Shown here in pieces: positions 7,784 through 17,438 of a stretch of DNA of 43,412 nucleotides. Each line of letters starts with the position of its first letter. The stretch's first letter is position 1. The notes below the pieces were generated by a model, which saw only the letters and a list, made by a program, of their open reading frames with translations, was not told the DNA's origin and ran no database searches. The stretch is from positions 1 through 43,412 of the forward strand of contig DCHV01000031.1 in NCBI GenBank assembly GCA_002314945.1, written 5' to 3'. Both the position numbers and the translations under genes were made by a program. Origin of the DNA: Prevotellaceae bacterium UBA1743 (lineage in GTDB: Bacteria > Bacteroidota > Bacteroidia > Bacteroidales > Bacteroidaceae).

Positions 7784-8809
7784 ATGAAAGCAAGAAACAT
7801 CATTTTGGCAGTAATTATTGCATGTTTTGCAAGCAGTTGCAACAAGACGCCACAGGTTCAACTCGTAATCATGGAGACAGACATCGGTAATGATGTGGAT
7901 GATGCACTCGCAATGGACCTCCTGTACAAATATCAGGAAGAAGGACGCATCAACCTGCTGATGGTGGGTGTAAACAAGGACGGTACAGGATCAGCCGAAT
8001 ATCTCGACATCCTGAACACTTGGTATGGTTATCCAGACATACCCATCGGAGTGGTGCGTAATGGGGCACAAGCAGGTCCCGAGAACTTACATTTTGCAAA
8101 AAAGGTCACTCTGATGAAAAACGAGGCAGGAGAACCTCTGTTCGCAAGGTCTCACCCTGATTACGATAATTACATGGATGCACACATCCTGTATCGCAAG
8201 GTATTGGCACAACAGCCCGACCATTCGGTGACTATCGCCTCTGTAGGTTTCTCGACAAACTTGGTACGTCTATTGAACACCCCTGCCGATGAGTACTCCA
8301 AGTTGACAGGAAAGGAACTGGTGGCAAAGAAAGTGAAGCTACTCGTGACAATGGCAGGAAATTTCGAGAATCCAGACATGCACGAATATAATGTGGCGGT
8401 AGATATCCCTGCTGCCAAAACCATCTTCGAACAATGGCCGACTCCCGTAGTTACCTCCCCTTGGGAAGTTGGCAATGCCATACTTTACCCTGGCAGTAGC
8501 ATCGAAAATGACTTCAACTGGGCCAAAGAGGGACATCCCGTAGCAGAAGGATACAAAGCATATATGGAGATGCCGTACGATCGTCAGACTTGGGATCCGA
8601 CTGCCGTATTGTATGCCGTAGAAGGAGGTGACCGATTCACCGTATCCCCCGCAGGCAATATCACCGTTACAGATGAAGGCTCCACCCTCTTCACTCCCGA
8701 CGAGAACGGCACGAGACGCTATCTCTCCGTCACGCCAGAACAAGCCGACTCCATCAAAGCCTATTTCATAGAACGAATCACACGTATTCCTGTCCATCAA
8801 GCCAAATAA
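7784..8809 (+). CDS. Nucleoside-hydrolase-like lipoprotein
   Basis: The protein belongs to the inosine/uridine-preferring nucleoside hydrolase fold, which cleaves N-ribosyl bonds using a Ca2+ bound by an N-terminal Asp cluster. That cluster is ETDIGNDVDDALAM (31-44). The second family signature, DPTAVLYAV, lies near the C-terminal third, where the family has its last Ca2+ ligand. The 341-residue length is normal. Unlike cytosolic housekeeping members it has a lipoprotein signal (MKARNIILAVIIACFASSC, Cys19), so it acts in the envelope. It lies 21 nt before a GH106 gene in a secreted-enzyme operon, so the natural substrate may be a glycoside rather than a nucleoside. That is inference. Confidence 0.8.
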   Translation: MKARNIILAVIIACFASSCNKTPQVQLVIMETDIGNDVDDALAMDLLYKYQEEGRINLLMVGVNKDGTGSAEYLDILNTWYGYPDIPIGVVRNGAQAGPENLHFAKKVTLMKNEAGEPLFARSHPDYDNYMDAHILYRKVLAQQPDHSVTIASVGFSTNLVRLLNTPADEYSKLTGKELVAKKVKLLVTMAGNFENPDMHEYNVAVDIPAAKTIFEQWPTPVVTSPWEVGNAILYPGSSIENDFNWAKEGHPVAEGYKAYMEMPYDRQTWDPTAVLYAVEGGDRFTVSPAGNITVTDEGSTLFTPDENGTRRYLSVTPEQADSIKAYFIERITRIPVHQAK

Positions 8810-8830
8810 GTATCATATCACGAGATTCGC

Positions 8831-11767
8831 ATGAAGAAATCCTATTCCATATTGTGTGCTATCATATTGTTGGCAATAAGTTGCCAGCGGTTGCCACAAC
8901 CCGCACCTACGGCCACGTATGAAGAATTGCGCAACCGATTTCAGAATCCACCCACACAATGTGGGTTGAACTGCTGGTGGTGGTGGCTCAACGGCAATGT
9001 GACTCGAGAAGCCATCACATCCGATCTGGAAGCCATGAAGGAGAAAGGATTTCAGGGCGCTATGATATTCGATGCCGGTGGGTACAATCAACGTGGGAAC
9101 AAGGACATCCCCGCTGGTCCAAAATTCGGTTCAAAGGAATGGAATGAACTTTTTGTCTATGCGTTGGACGAAGCAGAAAGATTAGGTTTGGAAATAGGAT
9201 TCAATATACAGAGCGGTTGGAACTTAGGAGGCCCCGACATCACGCCCGAACAAGCAGCCAAACTCCTCACTCATTCGGAGGTGAGGGTGGAAGGTGGCAG
9301 GGAAGTATCTCTCCATCTGGAACAGCCACGTACGGTGAGAGATTTCTACCGTGACATTGCAGTTCTCGCATTTCCGATTGATTCTCGACATACATCTCCC
9401 CAGCCGATTCATCATCTTGCTTACAAACTGAGCATTCACGAATTAGGAGGTAGTGCGCCCGACTGTCGTTTCCTTTTGGATAATCAGGAGGGAAACGAGC
9501 AAAATGCCGACACCACTTACATTGTGCATCAATCCGAAATCATAGACGTAAGCCAGCAAATGGACTCAGAAGGAAACTTCAAGTGGAAAGTGCCAGAGGG
9601 CACATGGGTGGTGATGCGATTTGGATACACCTGTACGGGAGCTGTTGTCTCCACCTCAAGCCAAACATGGCAAGGATTGGTACTGGATTATCTGAAACCC
9701 GAAGCGATTGACGAATACCTAAAAAACGTGGTAGATCCTATTCTGAAAGTGGCTGAACATCATGTAGGAAAAACCCTCACCTTCATGGAAACTGACAGTT
9801 GGGAATGTGGAGGTATGAACTGGACGGATTGTTTCACAGAAGATTTCAAGGCTCTGAACGGATATGACGTAATCCGTTACCTACCCGTGGCCGCTGGATA
9901 TGTAGTGGACGACATGGCGACTACACACGCCTTTTTGGCAGACTTCCGCAAAACGGTAGGACACGATGTGGCCTATTACCACTACAAACGGTTTGCCGAC
10001 TATGCTCATGCTCACGGTATGGGCATACAGCCAGAATCAGCAGGCCCTCACGCAGGTCCCTTCGACGGAGTACGTAACTACTCCTTCAGCGATATCGTGA
10101 TGAGTGAATTTTGGGCCCCTTCTCCCCATCGTCCAAGAAATTGTGATCGCTTTTTCCTAAAACAAGCATCGTCATCCGCTCATATCTATGGAAAGAAAAT
10201 CGTAGGGGCAGAGTCCTTTACTACAATCGGACCTCATTGGAATGACGAGATATGGCACAACCAAAAATCATCCTTCGACCATGAGATTTGTGGAGGTCTG
10301 AACCGTGTGTATTTCCACACCTTTACCTGTTCGCCTCGCGAAATGGGGCTACCTGGACAGGAATATTTTGCAGGAACCCACATCAACCCACGTCTGACGT
10401 GGTGGGATATGGCCGACGGTTTCACTCAATACATGCACAGGGTACAATCCTTGGTGCAGGATGCACGTTTCCAAGGCGACGTTCTGTATTACTATGGTGA
10501 TCACACCCCTGTCATATACCCCTACAAACATGCAGATATGGCTGGATGTATGCCAGGTTTCGACTACGATGTCACGAGCGAAGACGCACTTCTTCAATTA
10601 ATGGTAAATCGTGAGGGGAGGATTGTTGCTCCCTCGGGATTAACCTATCGCGTCTTGGTACTACCCGACCACAAAGTACTTTCGATGGCTGCTCTGAAAA
10701 AGGTGGAATACCTTCTGCGCAAGGGAGCCACAGTGATTGGCGAGAAACCCACTCGTAGTGTGTCACTCGTAGGAGGAGAGGATGCCAAGATTCACTTTGC
10801 ATCCCTTGCAGACAAGATATGGGACAAAGCATCGGAGAAAGGTTCGCGTTCATACGGCAAGGGTACTGTTGCATGGGGAATATCCGCACGTGAATTTCTC
10901 CTTTCCCAAGGACTTATGCCCGACTTTGCAGTAGAAGAAGATGACTCTTTGACTGAATTTGACTTCATCCATTATACGTTCGAAGGGAAAGACCTCTACT
11001 ATGTAAGCAACGTGACAGACAAGCCACAAAGTGTAAACTGCCTTTTCCGCGTGCAGGGCAAAGCGCCCGAACGATGGGATGCATTAGACGGAAGTATTTC
11101 TTCCCTCCCACAATTCTCACAATCCGAAGGAAGAACACGTATTCCCTTGAAATTTGACCCATTCGGAAGTGCCATTATTGTTTTCAACGAACCTATCCCC
11201 AATGACTCATGTGGAACGATAGGACAGAATGACAAAGAATACGCTTTCTGCCAAACGGTGGAAGGTCCATGGGTGGTGAAGTTCGATCCAAAATGGGGAG
11301 GACCAGATTCCACAATATTCTCCACCCTCACTGATTGGACACAGAATGAGGATGAAGGCATCCGTTACTACTCGGGAAAAGCCAACTATGTCAACACTTT
11401 TACCTTCGAAGGTGAACCGTCCTCATTGTACGATTACTACCTCGACCTGGGCGAAGTAAAAGATGTGGGCATGGCACGTGTAAGTCTCAACGGGACCGAT
11501 CTGGGCGTAACATGGACAAGACCCTTCAGAGTGAATGTAACAAAAGCACTAATACAGGGAAGAAACGAATTGGAGATTACCGTAGCTAATTCATGGTTCA
11601 ACCGAGTGGCTGGAGATGAAATTCATCCTGAGCGCACTCCTTACACCAAGACAAACATCATCCTATCTGTTGATTTCAGGGGACAGCCCACATCCGATAT
11701 CACACTCTCTCCTTCTGGACTACTCGGGCCTGTGGTATTGCTGACTACTCCTATAGTAAACGATTGA
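8831..11767 (+). CDS. GH106-family alpha-L-rhamnosidase, lipoprotein
   Basis: A second GH106-type enzyme of 978 residues, expected to release alpha-L-rhamnose at the cell surface or in the periplasm. The lipoprotein signal ends in LLAISC (Cys18). The family opening CWWWWLNGNVT (48-58) is followed by DSWECGGMNWTD (322-333) and AESFT (460-464), aligned with DSYEMGSQNWTD and AESCT of the enzyme at 237-3344. A C-terminal galactose-binding-like beta-sandwich has YLDLG and ends with the family motif SGLLGP. It starts 21 nt after the nucleoside-hydrolase gene and is followed 26 nt later by a GH29 gene. The three genes form one transcription unit without an internal terminator. The family call is strong; linkage specificity is unknown. 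Confidence 0.88.
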   Translation: MKKSYSILCAIILLAISCQRLPQPAPTATYEELRNRFQNPPTQCGLNCWWWWLNGNVTREAITSDLEAMKEKGFQGAMIFDAGGYNQRGNKDIPAGPKFGSKEWNELFVYALDEAERLGLEIGFNIQSGWNLGGPDITPEQAAKLLTHSEVRVEGGREVSLHLEQPRTVRDFYRDIAVLAFPIDSRHTSPQPIHHLAYKLSIHELGGSAPDCRFLLDNQEGNEQNADTTYIVHQSEIIDVSQQMDSEGNFKWKVPEGTWVVMRFGYTCTGAVVSTSSQTWQGLVLDYLKPEAIDEYLKNVVDPILKVAEHHVGKTLTFMETDSWECGGMNWTDCFTEDFKALNGYDVIRYLPVAAGYVVDDMATTHAFLADFRKTVGHDVAYYHYKRFADYAHAHGMGIQPESAGPHAGPFDGVRNYSFSDIVMSEFWAPSPHRPRNCDRFFLKQASSSAHIYGKKIVGAESFTTIGPHWNDEIWHNQKSSFDHEICGGLNRVYFHTFTCSPREMGLPGQEYFAGTHINPRLTWWDMADGFTQYMHRVQSLVQDARFQGDVLYYYGDHTPVIYPYKHADMAGCMPGFDYDVTSEDALLQLMVNREGRIVAPSGLTYRVLVLPDHKVLSMAALKKVEYLLRKGATVIGEKPTRSVSLVGGEDAKIHFASLADKIWDKASEKGSRSYGKGTVAWGISAREFLLSQGLMPDFAVEEDDSLTEFDFIHYTFEGKDLYYVSNVTDKPQSVNCLFRVQGKAPERWDALDGSISSLPQFSQSEGRTRIPLKFDPFGSAIIVFNEPIPNDSCGTIGQNDKEYAFCQTVEGPWVVKFDPKWGGPDSTIFSTLTDWTQNEDEGIRYYSGKANYVNTFTFEGEPSSLYDYYLDLGEVKDVGMARVSLNGTDLGVTWTRPFRVNVTKALIQGRNELEITVANSWFNRVAGDEIHPERTPYTKTNIILSVDFRGQPTSDITLSPSGLLGPVVLLTTPIVND

Positions 11768-11793
11768 TTCACAATATTCAAAACACAATAACA

Positions 11794-13539
11794 ATGAAAA
11801 CATTTTTTATCAAAAGCCTCATCCTCGGATGCGCTGTATTAGGTATGTTGACAGCTTGTCAACCGAAAAGCGAGAAAGACAACTATCCTTATTGGAAAGA
11901 AGTAGCCTGGTGGCAGGATGCCCGATATGGTATGTTCCTCCATTGGGGAATTTCTTCGCTCATGGGACAAGAGATCAGTTGGTCGCGAGGCGGTTATGGA
12001 GAAAGCAAATACGACAGCCTTGCCCTGCGTTTCAACCCTGCAGAGTTTGATGCCGATCGTTGGATTGACATTGCCGAGCAGGCTGGCATGAAATACATCG
12101 TGCTCACCACCAAGCATCACGATGGTTACTGTCTATGGGACTCCAAGGCCAACCCCTTCAATATCATGAACTCGCCCTACCACAAGGACATCTGCCAACA
12201 GTTGGCCGAGGCCGCCCATCGCAGAGGAATGCGCCTTGGATGGTACTTCTCCTGCCGTGAATGGAGCGACCCTAACTGCTGCACCACTGAGTTGACCCCC
12301 AAATATGTGGAAAAGATGAAAGCGGAACTTACCGAACTTCTCTCCAACTATGGCAAGGTGGATATCCTCTGGTTCGACTACGATGGATGGCCAAGCCCTG
12401 CCAAGCCAAGGGAGATTGTCAGCCTCATCCGTCAGTTACAACCCGACATCGTGTTCAACAACCGCTTGTATCCCTTCACTCCCGACGAGTCTCATGCCTA
12501 CATCGGTGAGTATGGTATGTTGTCCACCCCCGAGCAGTTTGTAGGTGGTTATGGCGAACTGCCCTGGGAGACCTGCTCCACCATGTCTCAGAGCCGTCAA
12601 TGGTCCATCCGCTATGGCGATGGTCCTCGCCCTGCCGAAGACCTGATATGGGAAACCATCGGTGCTGCAGGAGGCAATGGTAATATGTTGATGAATGTAG
12701 GGCCAGACTCCTTAGGCGTAATTCCACAGGACTTCGCTGACCGATTGGCTGAAGTGGGTGCCTGGATTCAAGCACACGAGGGAATCCTGTACGGAACAAA
12801 GGGAGGTCCCTGGAAGCCCACCAGTTCATACGTGAGTACCATGAAGGGAAAGAATGCTTACCTACTGATGCACGATGGTTCTAACTTGACCCTTCCATAC
12901 ACCAAGAAATTAGCCATCAAGTCTGTAACTGCGGACGATGGAACAGCTATCGACTATACAATTCAGGACAACACCATAACCTTTACCCTGCCAGAAACCT
13001 TGCAAGGCAAACGCAATGTAGCATTGCGCATCACATCTGGAAATAATCTGGAGGGGTTGGAACTTCTCACGCCCTTCAGTACAAGCGGTTCAGTTGCTTA
13101 CAACAAACCTGCCAAAGCGTCCAGTTCACTCAGCGAGGTATATCTGCATTTCCCTGCCGCTGCCTTCGACGACAATGATGGAAGTGCATGGGCAGCAGGA
13201 CGTTGCATAGACACAGACTCCACCGACCTGTATGGCGCATCAGAGAACTTCGGTTACTCCCAGCGTATTGCAGATGCTTTCTACAAGGATGCGACTCTGG
13301 AGGTGGACTTACAGAAAGAAGAGACCATCACCCGTTTCCGTATTGTTCCTCGAAAAGGATGCGCCAATATCCAGTTGGAATACAAGAAAGGCAACGAGTG
13401 GGTTGAAGCAGCCTCTACCCAGTCTTTCTATCAGGAATGGACGGACAATCTGGAAGCCACTACAGCCCGCTACTGGCGACTCAACATGCAGGGAGGAGGC
13501 TTAGGCTTCGGCATCGGCGAATTCCAGTTATTCAACTGA
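11794..13539 (+). CDS. GH29 alpha-L-fucosidase with C-terminal discoidin domain
   Basis: This is a retaining alpha-L-fucosidase, likely exported to the envelope. The 581-residue protein starts MKTFFIKSLILG with a lipobox GMLTAC (Cys22). The GH29 barrel shows ARYGMFLHWGI (43-53), TKHHDGYCLWDS (106-117) and ILWFDYDGWP (191-200), whose WFD Asp (195) occupies the nucleophile position of the family. GGNGNMLMNVGPDS is the usual end-of-barrel motif. A beta-sandwich follows, then an F5/8-type C (CBM32-like) domain from about 445 to the end. An in-frame TTG at 11764 overlaps the preceding stop codon; the ATG at 11794 with its signal peptide is preferred. The substrate could be fucose on xyloglucan, RG-II or host glycans; the neighbours favour a pectic glycan. 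Confidence 0.9.
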   Translation: MKTFFIKSLILGCAVLGMLTACQPKSEKDNYPYWKEVAWWQDARYGMFLHWGISSLMGQEISWSRGGYGESKYDSLALRFNPAEFDADRWIDIAEQAGMKYIVLTTKHHDGYCLWDSKANPFNIMNSPYHKDICQQLAEAAHRRGMRLGWYFSCREWSDPNCCTTELTPKYVEKMKAELTELLSNYGKVDILWFDYDGWPSPAKPREIVSLIRQLQPDIVFNNRLYPFTPDESHAYIGEYGMLSTPEQFVGGYGELPWETCSTMSQSRQWSIRYGDGPRPAEDLIWETIGAAGGNGNMLMNVGPDSLGVIPQDFADRLAEVGAWIQAHEGILYGTKGGPWKPTSSYVSTMKGKNAYLLMHDGSNLTLPYTKKLAIKSVTADDGTAIDYTIQDNTITFTLPETLQGKRNVALRITSGNNLEGLELLTPFSTSGSVAYNKPAKASSSLSEVYLHFPAAAFDDNDGSAWAAGRCIDTDSTDLYGASENFGYSQRIADAFYKDATLEVDLQKEETITRFRIVPRKGCANIQLEYKKGNEWVEAASTQSFYQEWTDNLEATTARYWRLNMQGGGLGFGIGEFQLFN

Positions 13540-13554
13540 TAAAAGTCAAGCCAC

Positions 13555-16500
13555 ATGAAGAAACAAACCAAAATATGCGCATTGTATGCCTCTCTTCTAC
13601 TCTTGGGAGGATGCAACGTTGGAGAGCAGAAGTCCCAACCGCGCGAGATGTGTATGGCCAATCTGCAGGAAGCATTTTCCATGCCAGACAAGGAATTCCG
13701 TAGTGCTCCCCTGTGGGTATGGAATACAAGTATGACAACCGATGATGTTGACCGGATGCTCAGTCAATTGAAAGAGCAAGGTTTCGGAGGCGCTTTTGTC
13801 CATCCCAGACCAGGATTGGAGACAGAATATCTATCCGAGGATTGGTTCTCCCTGTGGCAATATAGTGTGGAAAAGGGGAAAGAGTTAGGATTGGATATTT
13901 GGATTTACGACGAGAATTCTTACCCGAGCGGTTTTGCTGGTGGCCATGTCCCTAACGAGATGCCCGAATCCTACAATCAGGGACAATGTCTAATCGGGGC
14001 AGTGAAAGAGACTGTTCCCGACAGTTGTTATATGTGCTTGCTACGAGAGGGTGACTCGTTTACCGATATCACCAGTTCCATCAACGACTACCGCAATAAG
14101 AAAGGCACCTATTACGTCTATCAGTTGGGTATGAATACTCCATCAACATGGACTGGTGGCTTCCCCTATGTAGATCTGATGGTAAAGGGCGTAACCGAGA
14201 AGTTCATCGATGTAACAATGAAAGGCTATGAGAAGACTTTTGGAAAGGAACTTGGTACAGTGGTCAAGGGTGTCTTTACCGACGAGCCCAACATCAACAT
14301 TCATAGCCCCTATTCAGGACATTACCGATGGACGCCCGACCTCTTCGAAACATTTCAAAAGAGATGGGGGTATGACATGCGTCCCAATTGGCCTCTGCTT
14401 GCAGAAGAAAATGGCAAATGGAAGAAGCTACGCCATGATTATTACGCAACCCTCCTACAGTTGTTCATCGACCGATGGAGCAAGCCTTGGTACGAATACA
14501 CAGAAAGCAAGCATTTGCTATGGACAGGACATTACTGGGAACACGGATGGCCCGCCTTGGAAGAGGGACCTGATAACATGGCCATGTACGCCTGGCATCA
14601 GATGCCTGCAATTGACATGCTATTCAATCAGTACAATGACAATTCTTGTACTGCACAATTCGGTAATGTACGTAGCGTGAAGGAACTCTCCAGTGTAGCC
14701 AACCAGAAAGGTCGTGTGCGCACTCTCAGCGAGACCTACGGAGGTGGTGGATGGGATATGAGTTTCACCGACTTCAAGCGATTGGGCGATTGGGAATTCG
14801 CTTTGGGCGTGAATTTCATGAACCAACACCTAAGTCATTCCACCATCACAGGCGTTCGTAAATACGATTATCCACCTGTTTTCACTTCCATCTCCCCCTG
14901 GTGGGAGGATTATCATTACCTGAATGATTATTTTGCCCGTCTGTCTTTGGTACTCAGTCAGGGAAAGCAACAAAACGATTGGCTTATACTGGAACCTACC
15001 ACCACCCTGTGGATGTATGCCAGGAATGGTGAGATTTGGAACATCGGTAATTCCTTCCAACAGTTCATCACCACTCTGGAAAAAGGACAGGTGGAATACG
15101 ATTTAGGAAGTGAAGATATCATCAAAGATTGTGGAAGTGTACGTGGAGACTGTTTCCGTATCGGCCTTGGCAAGTATCACACAGTAATACTTCCTCCTGG
15201 AATGGAGAACTTGGAACGCCCCACCCTCGAACTGCTGAAAAAGTTTGTCAGCAACGGAGGACGTCTCATTGCTGTAGAACGACCCACGCATATCGATGGA
15301 GAGGAACAGCCCAATGAATTAGAAAACCTGTTCGCCCAATCTATGACTAATGCAGATAACGCAGACAAGATACTGGATCTCTATCGTCAAGAATGTTCGA
15401 TGAAGTGCCTCTCTCTACAATCATCCGACCTCTTCCACCATCGTCGTATCTACGATGACGGACAATTGCTATTCTTTGCCAATGCCTCTCTGGAGAAGAA
15501 TGCAGATGCTTCGTTCTCCCTATCTGGAAAACACTTATATCGGATGGATGCTCTGACAGGAGCCATTTATTCAGTTCAAGAAACGGAAGGAAAAGAAGTA
15601 ACTATCGATGTGCATCTTGCACCAGCCGCGAGTGCCTTGTATTTCGTATCAGAAAGACCCGTTCTCACCACTTCCATTCAAGAAATGGAACAACCATTGG
15701 TTGAGGGAAAAGAATTGATTTCCTCCAGCGAAATGGAAATCCGTCCAATAAAAGACAATGCCTTCAATCTCGACTTCTGCACACTGCAAGTGGATGAAGA
15801 AAATTATGGAGAATTATACACCAAGGAGGCCAACAGTCGCTTATGGAGTCATTTTGGTATGCCCGATCCATGGGAGTCAGCTGTACAGTTCCGCCATGAC
15901 ATCTTGGATCGTGACACCTTCACCACAGGTAATATCGCCATCAACTACACGTTTAATATCACAGAACAGATTGACCTATCCTCCCTACATTTTATTGTAG
16001 AGCGCCCCGATATCTGGGAAGTAAGCTTGAATGGCACACCACTCTCCTATACCCCCGACACGCTATTGGATGCACGCTGTGGCGACTACCATACCGCAGA
16101 TGGAGCTCACATGGGTATCAACACACTCACTCTCCATCGCAAAACGATGAGCATCCATGCCGAAATTGCCCCAGTAATGTTGTTGGGCAACTTCTCAGTC
16201 AACCCAGCACAGAAAGGATGGGAAATCGTTGCACCCCGTACACTCACATTGGGCGAATGGGTAAGTCAGGGCTACCCCGAATATCCATGGGACATAGCAT
16301 ACCGAAAGACTTACCAAGTTGCAGATACGAGCAAGGCATACACCCTACAATTGGGAGAATGGAATGGCACAGATGCTCAGGTATGGGTCAATGGAAAACA
16401 AGTAGGTATTATTTCCTTCCCTCCCTACCAGATGAATCTCTCTTCTTATCTCACAGAGGGTGAAAATGAAGTGGAAGTACGCATTATCGGCTCTATGAAG

Positions 16501-16641
16501 AACTTGTATGGAGGACACTATTCCCGAGACCGAGGAGTTATGGGCCCAGGATCGTGGAATGGTGTACAACAGCAGGCTTCTGGAAGTGCCTACGACCTAT
16601 TCGACTATGGTCTGAAAGAAGATTTCCAGATTACTTTCTGA
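13555..16641 (+). CDS. Divergent GH106-like secreted glycoside hydrolase
   Basis: This 1028-residue lipoprotein (LLLLGGC, Cys20) resembles GH106 only in architecture. A barrel begins APLWVWNTSMTTDDVDRML (51-69), with YDENSYPSGFAGG (118-130), FTDEP (241-245) and SETYGGGGWDMSFTDFKRLG (392-411), followed by a C-terminal beta-sandwich with QLGEWNGTDAQVWVNGKQVG. Acidic residues in FTDEP and SETYG sit where GH106 has DSxExG and AESxT, so they are candidate catalytic groups (inference). The signature WNxxMTxDDVDRML with a barrel of this size is common in unclassified Bacteroidetes glycosidases. It lies 15 nt after the GH29 gene, the last of the operon, and its 3' end overlaps the convergent methyltransferase gene by 11 bp. 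The substrate cannot be stated. Confidence 0.6.
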   Translation: MKKQTKICALYASLLLLGGCNVGEQKSQPREMCMANLQEAFSMPDKEFRSAPLWVWNTSMTTDDVDRMLSQLKEQGFGGAFVHPRPGLETEYLSEDWFSLWQYSVEKGKELGLDIWIYDENSYPSGFAGGHVPNEMPESYNQGQCLIGAVKETVPDSCYMCLLREGDSFTDITSSINDYRNKKGTYYVYQLGMNTPSTWTGGFPYVDLMVKGVTEKFIDVTMKGYEKTFGKELGTVVKGVFTDEPNINIHSPYSGHYRWTPDLFETFQKRWGYDMRPNWPLLAEENGKWKKLRHDYYATLLQLFIDRWSKPWYEYTESKHLLWTGHYWEHGWPALEEGPDNMAMYAWHQMPAIDMLFNQYNDNSCTAQFGNVRSVKELSSVANQKGRVRTLSETYGGGGWDMSFTDFKRLGDWEFALGVNFMNQHLSHSTITGVRKYDYPPVFTSISPWWEDYHYLNDYFARLSLVLSQGKQQNDWLILEPTTTLWMYARNGEIWNIGNSFQQFITTLEKGQVEYDLGSEDIIKDCGSVRGDCFRIGLGKYHTVILPPGMENLERPTLELLKKFVSNGGRLIAVERPTHIDGEEQPNELENLFAQSMTNADNADKILDLYRQECSMKCLSLQSSDLFHHRRIYDDGQLLFFANASLEKNADASFSLSGKHLYRMDALTGAIYSVQETEGKEVTIDVHLAPAASALYFVSERPVLTTSIQEMEQPLVEGKELISSSEMEIRPIKDNAFNLDFCTLQVDEENYGELYTKEANSRLWSHFGMPDPWESAVQFRHDILDRDTFTTGNIAINYTFNITEQIDLSSLHFIVERPDIWEVSLNGTPLSYTPDTLLDARCGDYHTADGAHMGINTLTLHRKTMSIHAEIAPVMLLGNFSVNPAQKGWEIVAPRTLTLGEWVSQGYPEYPWDIAYRKTYQVADTSKAYTLQLGEWNGTDAQVWVNGKQVGIISFPPYQMNLSSYLTEGENEVEVRIIGSMKNLYGGHYSRDRGVMGPGSWNGVQQQASGSAYDLFDYGLKEDFQITF

Positions 16642-17437
16642 ACCGCATCTCCCAAAAAGCAACGGCTGCAGCAGCAGCCACATTCAGGGAATCTACCTGA
16701 TGCGACATAGGAATCCGCACCACATAATCAGATTCAGCGATTGTGTGGTGCGGAAGTCCGTCTCCCTCTGTCCCCATCACGATAGCAAGCCTATCCTCTT
16801 GTCTCAAGGCTGGATGATCGATGGGTACTGAATCATCCGTCAGAGCCATTGCAGCCATCTTGAATCCTATAGAGAAAAGAGTTTCATGCAAGGGTGTTTC
16901 CACCCACGTCCAAGGTACGAGAAATACAGAGCCCATCGAGACACGTACAGCGCGACGATTTAGGGGATCGCATGAGTCAGGCGTAAGTAATACTGCATCA
17001 ATACCCAAAGCGGCAGCAGAACGGAAAATAGCACCGATATTGGTAGAATCCACAACACCATCTATCACCACAATGCGATGTGCATCCTTGCAAACGTCAG
17101 CTAAAAGTCGAGGTTGTGGACGACGCATAGCACAAAGTACTCCTCGCGTGAGAACATAGCCCGTCAACTGCGACAGGAGATCACGTCCTCCCGTATAAAC
17201 AGGGATGTCTCCGCAACGCTCTAAAATAGAGGCTGCGTCCCCCAAAAGATGCTTTTCCTCGCAAAGCAAGGCCAAGGGCTCATATCCTGCATTCAACGCC
17301 ACATGAATCACTTTCGGGCTCTCTGCTATGAAGATACCTTTTTCAGGTTCCAGACGATTTCGCAACTGCGCTTCGGTCAGGGTACAAAAAATCTCTGCCC
17401 CAGATTGAGACAGAGATGTAAGGTGAGTGATATTCAT
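16631..17437 (-). CDS. SpoU/TrmH-family RNA 2'-O-methyltransferase
   Basis: The enzyme transfers a methyl group from S-adenosylmethionine to a ribose 2'-OH in rRNA or tRNA. All three SPOUT knot motifs are visible in the C-terminal half: motif 1 DSTNIGAIFRSAAALG with the Asn and Arg of the catalytic site, motif 2 IVMGTEGDGL, and motif 3 IPMSHQVDSLNVAAAAAV. The N-terminal region resembles the RNA-binding L30e-like domain of RlmB-type proteins. Length (268 residues) is normal. The gene follows the Gfo/Idh/MocA gene after only 1 nt, so it is transcribed as the tail of the rhamnose operon although the function is housekeeping. Its 3' end overlaps the convergent hydrolase gene. The target nucleotide is not predictable from sequence alone. 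Confidence 0.88.
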   Translation of the reverse strand: MNITHLTSLSQSGAEIFCTLTEAQLRNRLEPEKGIFIAESPKVIHVALNAGYEPLALLCEEKHLLGDAASILERCGDIPVYTGGRDLLSQLTGYVLTRGVLCAMRRPQPRLLADVCKDAHRIVVIDGVVDSTNIGAIFRSAAALGIDAVLLTPDSCDPLNRRAVRVSMGSVFLVPWTWVETPLHETLFSIGFKMAAMALTDDSVPIDHPALRQEDRLAIVMGTEGDGLPHHTIAESDYVVRIPMSHQVDSLNVAAAAAVAFWEMRFRK

Positions 17438-17438
17438 T

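Noticed and set aside
11764..11793. TTG-started N-terminal extension of the GH29 protein overlapping the GH106 stop codon
   Set aside because: The added residues would precede and disrupt a normal lipoprotein signal that begins at the ATG at 11794.
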